A DNA stretch of 64,000 nt from Theocolax elegans (Eukaryota; Arthropoda; Insecta; Hymenoptera; Cerocephalidae). How positions within the stretch are numbered: position 1 is the stretch's first letter; each line of letters starts with the position of its first letter. A program made the position numbers and the translations under genes. Below are positions 35,061 through 46,088 of this stretch, piece after piece. A model generated the notes under the pieces. The model was not told where the DNA came from and did not search any database. It worked only from the letters and a program-made list of their open reading frames with translations. The stretch spans positions 34,207,577 through 34,271,576 of the forward strand of contig CM047429.1 in the NCBI GenBank assembly GCA_026168455.1, read 5' to 3'.

Positions 35061-36294
35061 ACGGTGACCCATTTTAATCGCCCCACCCAAATTTCTCGGA
35101 ATCTACGCTAGCTATGAAAAAATGGTTCAAGGAAAAGTTGTAGAGGACGATGGAGGACATCTTTTGACAAGATTGGTTTTGACCTTAAACTTTATTTTCA
35201 AGGTTATTTAAAGGTCAGAGTGTTTTTTTTTTGTTTTTTTAAATGAGGACCCCTATTTTTGACACCGGATTTGGAACGATAGGAAAATTTTACGTCCGAA
35301 ACGGTATTTTGAAATTTTTTTCCGTGACCTTCCGAAGGTCATTTCAAGGTCAAATGCCATGTAACTTAAAATTTCATGGTTATTTAATGGTTTAACTGCT
35401 TTTTTATTTGTGTCATTTATTAAATTTTTTCAAGCTTAAATAAAGGTTAAAACCCATTTTAATATCCCCACCTAAATTTCTTAGAATCTACGCTAGTTAT
35501 GAAAAAATAATTCAGCGAAAAGTTTCAAAGAACGATGGGGAACATCTTTTGACAGAATTGGTTTCAACCTTAAACTTCATTTTCAAGGTTCTTTGAAGGT
35601 TAGAGTTATTTTATGTAATTTAAAATCTCTGCTTTGAGTTTTGGAATGGGTTAGAGCGGGTAAAACTTACTCCCAAAATGGTACTGGAAGCTGGCTTTTG
35701 CGACTTTGACAAAATCAATTGATAGTTAACAGTTAAACATTCATCCAAGAGCTTTTCTTTGAATGTTTTATTATTTACTAGGCTCAGGGGCGCCAATGAC
35801 TGATCATTGTCACCATACGGGGATACCATATTCCCTAAACGAATTTCTTTAATGTTACAAAAGAAACTATTTAAAAAGCAGTTTTGTTAAGTTAAAAATC
35901 ATACTTTTAGCGAAAAGTTTTAGAAAAAGTTTAATAAATGAAACAAATAAAAAAGCAGTTTAATCATTAAATAACCATGAAATTACAGGTTCCATGGCAT
36001 TTGACCTTGAAATGACCTTCTGAAGGTTACAGAAAAAAATTTCAAAATACCGTTTTGGACGTCAAATTTTCCGATCCTTCCAAATCCGGTGTCAAAAAAT
36101 GGGGGTCCTCATTTAAAAAAACAAGAAAAAACCACTCTGACCTTCAAATTACCTTGAAAATAAAGTTCAAGGTCAAAACAAATCTTGCCAAAAGATGTCC
36201 CATATCGTCCTCTACAACTTTTCCCTGAACCATTTTTTCATAGCTAGCGTAGATTCCGAGAATTTTGGGTGGGGCGATTACAATAGGTCACCGT
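35061..36294. mobile_element. 1.2-kb foldback with 370-bp inverted arms
   Basis: Ends ACGGTGACC and GGTCACCGT open arms of about 370 bases (35061-35430 and about 35925-36294) that match along their length, including ATCGCCCCACCC and CATAGCTAGCGTAGATTCC. A direct partial copy of the left arm lies inside (about 35455-35605), so the element contains a nested or duplicated arm. The arms carry repeated AAGGTCA and TGACCTT words. No transposase is encoded. Confidence 0.8.
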
Positions 36295-36296
36295 GT

Positions 36297-36378
<82 letters not shown>
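36297..36378. repeat. (TA)n microsatellite
   Basis: About 80 bases of near-pure TA repeats lie between the foldback at 35061 and the GGGTGGTTCTCTG element. The latter's relative at 43859 also abuts TA-rich DNA. Confidence 0.97.
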
Positions 36379-36380
<2 letters not shown>

Positions 36381-37328
36381 GTGGTTCTCTGTGAAATCGT
36401 AGATGAAAAAAATTAATATTGCTATAACTGGGAATATGTTTTAGAGGTATCCAGTAGTTATCTCGAATTTTTTCAGATTTTTTCGGGGCCATTGTTTTAA
36501 GTTACAGAGAGTCAAAATTGACATTTTAGCACTTTTTTGTATTCTATACCCATTTTCAAAATTTGTAGCTCTCAGGGGATGCATTTTTCACTAAAAACAT
36601 AAATATGACTTTTTTTGTAAAATTTTCTGAATTTTTCATTAAAAATACTTTTAAAGTTATAAATGTATGATGTCACACTCTTGTAAGACATTTAACCCAT
36701 TAACGACGAGGTGATCAGAATTTTTACTACCTTTTCAACGTGTTTATTTATTATGCTACCGGACCAAAAAAAATTTGCAATACCACTTTTCCTACGTAAA
36801 ATTTAATGCTCTTTCAGAATCTAAACTCAAAAGTTGGATTAAACACGGAGAAAAAAAAATATGGCCGATTTAAACGTAAAATACGTAAAAATTTTGTAAA
36901 AAAAATTTTTTTTGCATTTTTTTTCACAATGATACCGCAAAAGTATCAACTTTATACTATGATCAGAGGTGATCATGGCACGTAAATATTAAGTGGAATT
37001 TTTTCCAGAAAAATTCATCGACGCGTTTTTCCAAAATGGCGGCAAGAATGAAAAAAATTTATGGAAATTTTAATCTAACGTTTTCTTCAAAACTACAAAC
37101 TTTAGGAAAAAAAATTCTAAGAACAAAAATGTCTTAAAATTAATCAAAGAACGTACATAGAATTGTACATAAAGTTTGGTTTATATCTACCACTACAAAA
37201 TTCACGAACAAACTTGTACATCTTTTCATTGGTGCATGGACACATATGTTCTATACAATTTGTACATGAATTATAAGTAAAGCATATAATAAAAATATTG
37301 GTTTTCACTTTTTCAATATACATTTGTT

Positions 37329-38972
37329 ATGTCACGAAAACGTTCAAAATCTTCTGCTTCACCGCATCCAGAGTATGTATCAGATTATTTGGATAGTGCT
37401 TCCGACGAAAGCATATTGATTCCGAATGCAGACAATTCAGATCCCGATGATTGTGATTCTGAGTGTGATTCGATACCTGATTCAGATTCTGAATATGAAT
37501 TCGCACTACCGAATATTACTTATAAAAAAGCTTGTGTTAGTTATTCTGAAAACTTAGATAAACTTGAAAAACTTCACGAATTCATTTGGATCGATGGCGA
37601 GAAGTTATATTCAAATACTTGTGAAGAAACAATATTATTATCTGAAGCTGCAAAAAAGAATATAAAGGCGTGCGAGCCTTTCCAATTGTTTGAAACCTTT
37701 TTTTCCACCGAAATGAAACAATATATAATTGATGCGTCTAAAGAGAATAATTATGATTTAAAATTACAAGATCTTGACACTTTTATAGGTATTGTTATTT
37801 TCAGTTCATTCAATAAAAGAAACTCTGAGAGATTATTGGTCATCTGGTTCATTATTATCTAATGACATTGTTTCTTCTGTAATGACTCGCGATAAGTTTG
37901 AAGAAATTAAATCTAAAATAAAATATTCAAAAGCTAAAGACAAGGATCCAAACGATAGAGGGTGGCGGGTTCGTTTGATGTTGAAACTTTTTCAAAACAA
38001 CCTACTAAAGTTTGGAATATGGAAAACTTCTATATGTATTGATGAAATGATGGCCAAGGCTTATGCAAAAACTGTATTGAAACAATTTATTCGAGGCAAA
38101 CCAATTAGGTTTGGTTTAAAATTTTGGGGTTTATGCACTTCAGACGGCTACCTACTGAATTTAGATATATATTGCGGTAAAAATTCCCAAACCGGCAATA
38201 AATTAGCAAAGTGTGTTTTAGGTACACGTGTAGTATTGCATTTATTAGAACCTTTTTTCGGATAATAAATTATAATAAAATCCCTGCATTTCATTTATAC
38301 TTCGATAATTTTTTTACAAATATGGATTTGATTTTACACTTGCAAAAATTACGTTTGAAATGCACTGGCACTATCAGAGACAATCGAGTCAAAGAAAAGA
38401 ATATACTTGAAAAGAAAGCTCCACGAAGTACTTACTTTGTAAAACATGATCAAAATAGTGGCATAAATTTCATCACTATTATGGATTCGAAGCCCGTTTC
38501 AATAGCTTCAACTGCTGCAGGTGTAACTCCACTATCAACTTCGAGAAGATATAGTTCAGAGGCTCGATCCAAAACTGATATACCTTTTCCGCAAGCTTTT
38601 TATTTGTACAACAAATTTATGGGCGGTGTTGACGTGCATGATGGGCACTGCAATAATGTACTTCCTAGTATATGTTCCAAAAAATGGACATGCGTCGTTT
38701 TTATAAGATCTATACAGGCATCCATTACAAAGCCCACGTAATTTTCAATGCTACACGTGATGGAAAGAAAAAAGCTGGAATAAAAGAGTTAACTATATTC
38801 GATTGCTTAATATTATATTCTAAAAGGTGAAACAAGTAAAACATTTCATACACGATCTAATAGAGACAAATTAAAAAATTGTTCAAATAAAGAATGTCTA
38901 ATAAGAACAAGGATCAATTGTGAAAAATGCTATCTATATACATGCAATAATTATTGGGCAAAAAAGCACTGA
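37329..38972 (+). pseudogene. piggyBac transposase, two frameshifts
   Basis: The product would run from MSRKRSKSSASPHPEYVSDY through an acidic N-terminus (DNSDPDDCDSECDSIPDSDS) to the transposase core. The three catalytic aspartates are recognisable in SICIDEMM (near 38040), YFDNFFTN (near 38300) and GGVDVHDGH (near 38630). The C-terminal cysteine-rich domain lies at about 38880-38972 (CSNKECLIRTRINCEKCYLY, then CNNYWAKKH). Frames change near 37810 and again near 38260, and once more after 38700 before the cysteine domain. Length and order fit the family. The frameshifts mean no active enzyme from this copy. It lies wholly inside intact piggyBac ends. Confidence 0.9.
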
Positions 38973-38986
38973 TAAATGATAATGTC

Positions 38987-39188
38987 AAAGTGAGAGGCAA
39001 GGGTACTTACGATAAAAAGCACCCCGAAACGTGAGTCAAGGGGACTCACGATAAAAAGCACCCGGAAATGTGAGAGGTAAGGGGAGTAACGATAAAAAGA
39101 ACCCCGAAACGTGAGAGGCAAGGGGGCTCACGATAAAAAGCACTCCGAATGTGAGAGGCAAGGGGACTCACGATAAAAAGCACCCCAA
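38987..39188. repeat. Five-copy 41-base minisatellite in piggyBac
   Basis: Five units of about 41 bases are built on GTGAGAGGCAAGGGGACTCA followed by CGATAAAAAGCACCCCG, with a few changes in each. They lie just after the transposase C-terminus and before the right terminal repeat. Confidence 0.9.
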
Positions 39189-40105
39189 AGGAGACAAAGT
39201 TCTACCACGTTCACGCCGTTGTCTCTGGGTAATGCTAAAAGTAGAAAAGAACCATGTATATGCATAAATCAGTAAAGTTGTCAAGGAACACTCACAAATT
39301 TTTTCAAATTTTTTTTTGGTATTTTTAAAAAATTGAATTTTTAAAAATTTTTGAAAATCAAAAAAAGGTTTGAAAAATTTTTAAAAAATTTGAGTTGAAA
39401 ATTTTATTCTTTGATTAATTCTAAGACATTTTTGTTCTTAGAATTTTTTTCCCTAAAGTTTGTAGTTTTTAAGAAAACGATAGATTAAGATTTTCATAAA
39501 ATATTTTCATTCTCGCCGCCATTTTGAAAAAACGTATAAAGTTGATACTTTTGCGGTAGCATTGTAAAAAAAATGCAAAAAAAATTTTTTTTACATAATT
39601 TTCACGTTTTTTACGTTTAAATCGTCTATATTTTTTTTCTCGGTGTTTAATCGAAATTTTGAGTTTAGATTCTAAACGAGCATTAAATTTTACATAGGAA
39701 AAGTGATATTGCAAATTTCTTTTTTAATGGGTTAAACCTTAAATAGTGAAAATCAGCAATTCTGCTCCGGACTCTGGAAACCTAATGCTGTCTAAAAGAT
39801 GTCTTTTTATTGTCAGAAACTGCATATAAATTTCCAGAGTAGGTTTAAATTATTAAGATCACTTATGGTCAAAGTATCTGGGAAAAGTGCCCAAAATATT
39901 AATAGAAATGTATATTTGTTGCCTTATAACGATGAATCTATTAGCATGATCATTGCAAAAAAATTTATGCACTTACCCTGGAGTAGTAGAAAAGTATTTC
40001 CACTTGTTTCAGTATCCATCTAATCCCCTGTAAGCTGCTAATAATACAAATATTATTATTCAGTTATAAAAAATTAATTTTTAAATATATATAATGCTAG
40101 ATTTT

Positions 40106-40364
40106 ATACATATATATATTTCTATTCATTGGGGCTAACCATGCAACTATAAAGAGAGATTATATGTATATGTTATTTTAAACTCGTTTTAAAGTGCCCT
40201 CTGTATAAACTAAATTCGTTTATAGCGCAAAAATTAAATAATACTTAAATTTTAATTATAGCAGAAAATCTTGGCGTAAAAGTTACATAGAATTAATAAT
40301 ATTACAAAAATATATATTATCAAGATTAGGACATCTATTAAATTTACCATTTTTATTTTTGCAG
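40106..40364 (+). other. Intron tail with splice acceptor
   Basis: AT-rich sequence ends in a pyrimidine-rich tract and acceptor (TTTTTATTTTTGCAG, ending at 40364). The coding similarity begins directly after it. Confidence 0.7.
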
Positions 40365-43232
40365 GTGTATTAGTCGTAAATATTACCTGGCGTGGTAAAA
40401 CATATGTTGGAACTTTGTTAGATTGTACTCGTCACGATTGGGCTCCACCTAGATTTTGTGATTCACCAACAAGTGATCTTGATTCTCGAATGCCGAAAGG
40501 TCGTACCAAAAGGGGTCGAGCTGCGGCACATATTATAACCAATAATGATTTTAGTAATTTTACGGAAACAAGAAGCTCAGTACATAGCAAACTCAGGAAT
40601 ACTGCCACAAAAAGTCGAAGAGCCACACATGGTTCTCCAGCAAATAGTCCTAGCTCTTGCGCATTTGTTTCCCCACGTATAGATGTAACAACTAAAAGGA
40701 AAACTAAATTCCTAGAAGAAGATGACAAATGTAAACGAAGACTTCCGTCACAAATACCTTCTTACATTTCCCCTTCTTCAAGCCCAGTACTACTAGAATG
40801 TCCTGATCCGAATTGTAGCAAAAAATATAAACATATTAATGGATTAAAATATCATCAAAGTCACGCTCATGGTTCGACAGATGATGATGATACGAAAGAG
40901 TTGATAATTAGTATGTCTGAAAATGATGAAAGTAATACTGATGCACCTAGCCCCATTACTCTAGTAAAATCTCCTTCGGAGAAATTAGAAGATACTTCTA
41001 CAAGATTAACTAGTCCAACCACGAATATTTCAGAAACTTTATTAACAGAAAGGGCAATAACTATTCATGTTGAATTACCAGAAGTAATAAATAAATCGCC
41101 AGTAGCATCCGAACATACTGTTATAAAACCAGCACTTCTCAGATTTGATAATGAGAATTCTAAAATATTAGTCGAGTCGGTAACGTCTTTAATATCGCCG
41201 ACAAATTCGCCATCAGAGAATAAATGTTCAATCCTACAGGAAAATTCACCATTACAATATGATAGATCTCACTTGATGGTTTCTCCTACATTACAACATC
41301 AGGAAGAAAATCCCCCTTTTCAGTCAGAACAGAATAAGTGCATTAAGCAATCAAATTCCCCAATCGTATCAGTATTTTCAATAGCTACACAATCTATTGA
41401 TCATTCAACACAAGGTTTGAATACCCAGACCTTACAGGACTTTCAACAAAACGTATTACATACTTCTCACAGCAGTCAGCACTTAAACAATCCTAGTGTC
41501 GGTAGCAAAATAATAGATCAAAATATCATAAATAATTTTCCCGATTTAAAAGTGTCTAATACATCTATCGATCATACAAGTTCATCTAAAATTATTTCGG
41601 ATAATCCTACACACTTACAATCCTTTTCAGATATTAACCCATCTACTAAAATCCCTCAATTTAAAGTAAAACCAACAGCAGCATTAATGCCTGAACATGA
41701 TCGAAACAAAGAATTAAAAATGTGCAAGACCTCATCTTTGAAAAAAAAGTATCGAAAATCTCCACGAAGTAGTCCACAGCAATCATTATTGGAAGCTACA
41801 AGCATAGATAACGAAAGAGATGAAGTTCAGAGTCCAGCTTATTCCGATATATCTGATGATGCAACTCCTATTGATGAATCTAACTTTTGCGATAAACATT
41901 TAAAATCAAACCATGAAAAAGAACTTAAATCGAATTCAGAAAATCATTTAACAACTCATTTTAGTATGTATCCATATTTCAGCCAATCTAGTTACTTATT
42001 AGAAAATATTCAAGAAAAATCCTCCCATGAATGTAGAATCAATGAACTTTCATCAAAAAATGATTTAAAATCATTAAATATTGTATCAATACCTGCATTG
42101 AGTAATTATCAAAATTTAAATTCTGATAAAGATAAGAAAGATTCAATAACAACACAAATAAATCCACAGCAACAAGGTCACTATTACACTAATTATAATC
42201 CTTACATGTCAGGATTTTCATTTCAATCGCAAACTGGAAATTCACAAACCATGAATCAGTTGTCAGAAACAGAATTTATTAATCAAAAAAATAAAAAGGA
42301 TGAACAATTGATATCAAATTCTAAAGATAAGCATTTTGACAACCATCAAGTACTTAAGGAAAGTGTTGAAATGAAAAGTCAAATTAATCCATATCAGATA
42401 TATCACCATTCGCAACGGCCTTCTCAGATAAGTACTATTCTTCCCGATGATCGAAGATTTTATATATATACCGGAGAACAAAGACGTAAAGAAGAAATAC
42501 ATAAACAGAATGTTGTTCAAAAATCACCAACGCAGAGTTTAAAACAACAAATAAAGCCGGACAAATTACAAGATAGTAATAAAAACGATGAAGCTAAAAT
42601 AAAACAGGAAGGCGTTAAGCCAACTATGGAAACACAGGGCCCTCCACCCCCTCCAACATCTCAATATACATACATACATCCTGGATATATACCTCCACAT
42701 CACTATGGTAGTATATCTTACGATACTGGTCATCCTGGAATTTATAGGAATTTGACACCTATGATTGTCCCTAGCGCATATGCCAATAACCCATATTTAC
42801 ATCAATTACCTAGATATCATACTCCAGAGGATCTTAGTAGGCCGCCAAGTGGGAAAGCCCTTGATATTTTGCAACACCACGCAAATCAATATTATTCAGC
42901 TCACAAAATTCATGAATTGCAAGAAAGAGCATTAAAATCGCCTACTCCGAAAACTGCAGTTTCTTCCAGTCCGAGTGTGCCACCTATATCAATCAGATCA
43001 CCAAATAGTTCATCCAATAGTACTCCAGGAACTTCATCATCTCAGACCCAAACTATTAGACAACAGAGTCAAAACTCAAATCAACAACATGCTACTTGTG
43101 GAGACTCCACTACTAGTTTAAATAAAGATAACAGATCACCTCCACCACAAAGACATGTTCATACACATCATCACACGCATGTTGGTTTAGGATATCCAAT
43201 ACTACCTGGTCAGTATCCTGCACCATATGGAG
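40365..43232 (+). CDS. sbb: Large coding exon of scribbler/brakeless (ZNF608/609 family)
   Basis: The exon encodes about 955 residues without a stop. It opens, in frame from the acceptor, with VLVVNITWRGKTYVGTLLDC, then TRHDWAPPRFCDSPTSDLDS, a block I recognise as diagnostic for the ZNF608/ZNF609/scribbler family of nuclear transcriptional regulators. About 145 residues in is a single C2H2 finger, C-x4-C-x12-H-x4-H (CPDPNCSKKYKHINGLKYH). The long middle is low-complexity and rich in S, N, Q and P. The end has a proline run, a DLSRPPSGKALDILQHHANQ block with KIHELQERALKSP, and a His-rich stretch (HVHTHHHTHVGLGYP). Both flanking introns interrupt after the first codon base, so the exon is symmetric (2868 bases). 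Start and end come from the splice sites; the ATG at 40451 or earlier is not a true start. In Drosophila the gene acts as a corepressor in eye and behaviour development. Confidence 0.85.
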
Positions 43233-43247
43233 GTAAGGCATAATAAA
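43233..43247 (+). promoter_or_regulatory. Splice donor with stop and AATAAA just behind it
   Basis: The exon ends at GGAG with donor GTAAGG (43233). If the donor is not used, translation adds GKA and stops at TAA (43241-43243). AATAAA (43242-43247) overlaps this stop, and a T/G-rich stretch follows at 43255-43280. This layout could give a short isoform by intronic polyadenylation. Confidence 0.5.
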
Positions 43248-43783
43248 TATATTCATTGTACCGTCTGATTTTTTATCCAAATAATATTTATAGATTTTTT
43301 AAAATAATTGATCATTCTTAAATTAATTTTCTAATACATTTGGCAACATTTAAGACTCAGCGATATGCAAATAAGTTGCTAAAAAGAGGGTTTTATGCAA
43401 TATTTGAAAGAAATATTGAGTAACCCAATTTAGCTCGGACATACCGATTAACATATACTTTGTAATAAATATTTATAGATGTAGTAAAAATAAGTAACTT
43501 CAATTATAGCAACATATAATTCATTGCAACATTTCGCTGAATTAATTTGTCAGACTAACATTATTTGACTCCCAATACCTGAAAAGGCTACAAACCCAAA
43601 TCAGCGATACGATGCGATAAATGATATATTGATAGATATAAAGTTTCTTATTTCCTAATTAATAATAACTAATAATTTGTTATACGCAAGCATATTACGA
43701 CCCGTGAACCGCATGGTTCCGATTAAATATTATAGTTGCGATAACGAGAACGCTTATCAGTCGCCACCTGCTATCAAAGCGAC
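43248..43783 (+). other. Intron of the scribbler gene, no feature seen
   Basis: AT-rich sequence without a recognised gene. It is followed by TA-repeat DNA. Confidence 0.5.
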
Positions 43784-43858
43784 CAACTATATATATATAT
43801 ATATATATATAGATATATATATATATAACTATATATAGATTACTAGAAATATATATAT
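43784..43858. repeat. TA-rich simple repeat
   Basis: Interrupted TA repeats directly before the GGGTGGTTCTCTG foldback copy 2. Confidence 0.9.
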
Positions 43859-45444
43859 GGGTGGTTCTCTGTGACATCGAAGATGAAAAAAATAAATATT
43901 GCTATAACTGTGGGAATATGTTTTAGAGGTATCCAGTAGTTCTCCTGAATTTTTGCAGATTTTTTCTGGGCCATTATTTTAAGTTACAGAGAGTCAAAGT
44001 TGACATTTTAGCACTTTTTTGCATTATATGCCCATTTTCACTAACTTTTCATTAAAAATACTTTTAAAGACATAAATGTATGCTGTCACACTCTTGTAAG
44101 CCATTTAAACCTTAAATAGTGAAAATCAGCAATTCTGCTCCGGACTCTGGTAACCTAATACTGTCTAAAAGATGTCTTTTTGTAGTCAGAAACTGCCTAA
44201 AAATTTCCAGAGTGGGTCTAAATCATTAAGATCACTTATGGTCAAAATATCCGGGAAAAGTGCCCGAAATATTAATAGAAATGTATATTTCTTGCCTTAT
44301 AACGATGAATCTAGTAGCATCATCATTGCAAAAAAATTTATGCACTTACCTTGGAATGGTAGAAAAGTATCTCCACTTGTTTCAGTATCCATCTAATCCC
44401 CTGTAAGCTGCTAAAAATACAAATATTATTATAAAATTATAAAAAATTATTTTTTAAACATTTATAATGCTGGATTTTTAGTTTTACATCCCTTACAAGA
44501 ATTATAATACTAATCTGAAGGATTACTATAAAAGTATCAACATTATTATTATTATTATTCAGCAATACATAGTTTAGATTTCACAAACTTGTCACTGTCA
44601 CGTTATCATATTATTCATTATAATTATATATCCGATTTATTTATATATCTTTTGTATTAAATACGTATATTCAGTTATTGTAGTAATAATGTTGATACTT
44701 TTATAGTAATCCTTCAGATTAGTATTATAATTCTTGTAAGGGATGTAAAACTAAAAATCCAGCATTATAAATGTTTAAAAAATAATTTTTTATAATTTTA
44801 TAATAATATTTGTATTTTTAGCAGCTTACAGGGGATTAGATGGATACTGAAACAAGTGGAGATACTTTTCTACCATTCCAAGGTAAGTGCATAAATTTTT
44901 TTGCAATGATGATGCTACTAGATTCATCGTTATAAGGCAAGAAATATACATTTCTATTAATATTTCGGGCACTTTTCCCGGATATTTTGACCATAAGTGA
45001 TCTTAATGATTTAGACCCACTCTGGAAATTTTTAGGCAGTTTCTGACTACAAAAAGACATCTTTTAGACAGTATTAGGTTACCAGAGTCCGAAGCAGAAT
45101 TGCTGATTTTCACTATTTAAGGTTTAAATGGCTTACAAGAGTGTGACAGCATACATTTATGTCTTTAAAAGTATTTTTAATGAAAAGTTCGGAAAATTTA
45201 ACAAAAAAAAGTCATATTTATGTTTTTAGTGAAAAATGCATCCCCTGGGAGCTAAAAATTCATGAAAATGGGCATATAATGCAAAAAAGTGCTAAAATGT
45301 CAACTTTGACTCTCTGTAACTTAAAATAATGGCCCAGAAAAAATCTGAAAAAATTCAGGAGAACTACTGGATACCTCTAAAACATATTCCCACAGTTATA
45401 GCAATATTTATTTTTTTCATCTTCGATGTCACAGAGAACCACCC
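43859..45444. mobile_element. GGGTGGTTCTCTG foldback, copy 2 (empty piggyBac site)
   Basis: Ends GGGTGGTTCTCTG and CAGAGAACCACCC open arms of about 700 bases around a spacer near 44570-44690. A 225-base stretch of one arm (44172-44396) is an exact inverted copy of 44836-45060. The left arm has lost about 90 bases near 44037 that the right arm keeps (about 45203-45290). At 44103-44110 the sequence CATTTAAACC is the intact version of the site that holds piggyBac in copy 1. Confidence 0.9.
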
Positions 45445-45449
45445 ATATA

Positions 45450-46073
45450 TATATAGATTACCGGGTAGCGATCGACGGCTTCGTTTTCTATCAACCTTGG
45501 TGAGAATTCTGTACCATCTTATCAGAACGAATAAAGGTTCATTTTTTAAACTAAGATCATTTTTTAGTCATGTGTCCTACCTTAGCTCCCTAGGCCTTAT
45601 CAATTAATCGAGACCGATTACATTGCGCTCTCCCTCGCACTGAATTTTGCAGCCCTAGCTCCGTTGGAGTTTGGAAGCAGCATGCTTGGACTACAGGTCC
45701 CCATGCTGGACCTCCAGCCAAGCAGGATGCCTCCACCCAAACACCAGGACCATCACCGAGTAACGGCAGCCGGTCCATTCATGGTAGGTCGCTAATCACT
45801 CTTCGGTTCCTCGTGGGAAAGCTCGCCGTTAACTCCGTCGGCCAACGGGTTCGCATACACCAACGCCCATCTAGATCATCGAACGTGAGCGGGGTTCACG
45901 ACCGGTCAACCTACCGTCCAATTCTGGTCTTGGGTAAGCAAGAATAGGGACAGGCTCGTAGAGAGCTAGTTGAGGTGTCAGTGTTGTATCCTCCCTCAGC
46001 CCACGAAGCAGCCACAGCGTCACCGGCGAATAGATCTTGTCAGCGTCATCTGACGACTTCGGTTTACAATAAT
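45450..46073 (+). repeat. 5-prime LTR region of Gypsy 2
   Basis: The sequence directly upstream of the primer-binding site should be an LTR. It contains AATAAA near 45530 and ends near TTTACA before a few bases and TGGCGCC. Its left edge is unclear because the foldback ends at 45444. No second LTR copy was found in the window. Confidence 0.5.
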
Positions 46074-46088
46074 TGGCGCCCAACGTGG
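46074..46088 (+). promoter_or_regulatory. Primer-binding site, tRNA-Lys type
   Basis: TGGCGCCCAACGTGG is complementary to the 3-prime end of insect tRNA-Lys (CCACGTTGGGCGCCA), the usual minus-strand primer for many Gypsy elements. Confidence 0.8.

Larger units (their letters stand above)
36696..39731 (+). mobile_element. piggyBac transposon with TTAA duplication
   Basis: The element begins CCCATTAACG and ends TTAATGGG, flanked by TTAA at 36692-36695 and 39732-39735. Subterminal inverted repeats of about 340-440 bases (36705-37150 and about 39400-39728) share phrases such as AAAGTATCAACTTTATAC and CATTAAATTTTAC. The interior encodes a piggyBac transposase on the plus strand and a minisatellite. 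The related foldback at 44100 shows the uninterrupted TTAA target. Confidence 0.93.
36379..40105. mobile_element. GGGTGGTTCTCTG foldback, copy 1 (one arm, with piggyBac)
   Basis: The left part (36379-36691) and right part (39736 to about 40105) together match the left arm of the element at 43859-45444, in order. A piggyBac transposon separates them at a TTAA. The homology stops near 40105, after ATAATGCTAGATTTT, so the second arm is missing. Confidence 0.85.

Noticed and set aside
36195..36492. Ile-Tyr rich frames at 36.2-36.5 kb
   Set aside because: Translation of the (TA)n repeat.
39799..45060. 74-codon frame present in foldback copies at 39799, 44172 and 44836 (minus), which could be a conserved small protein
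   Set aside because: The first two copies differ by about 15 amino-acid-changing and 2 silent substitutions, as expected for neutral drift; the third is just the mirror arm of the second.
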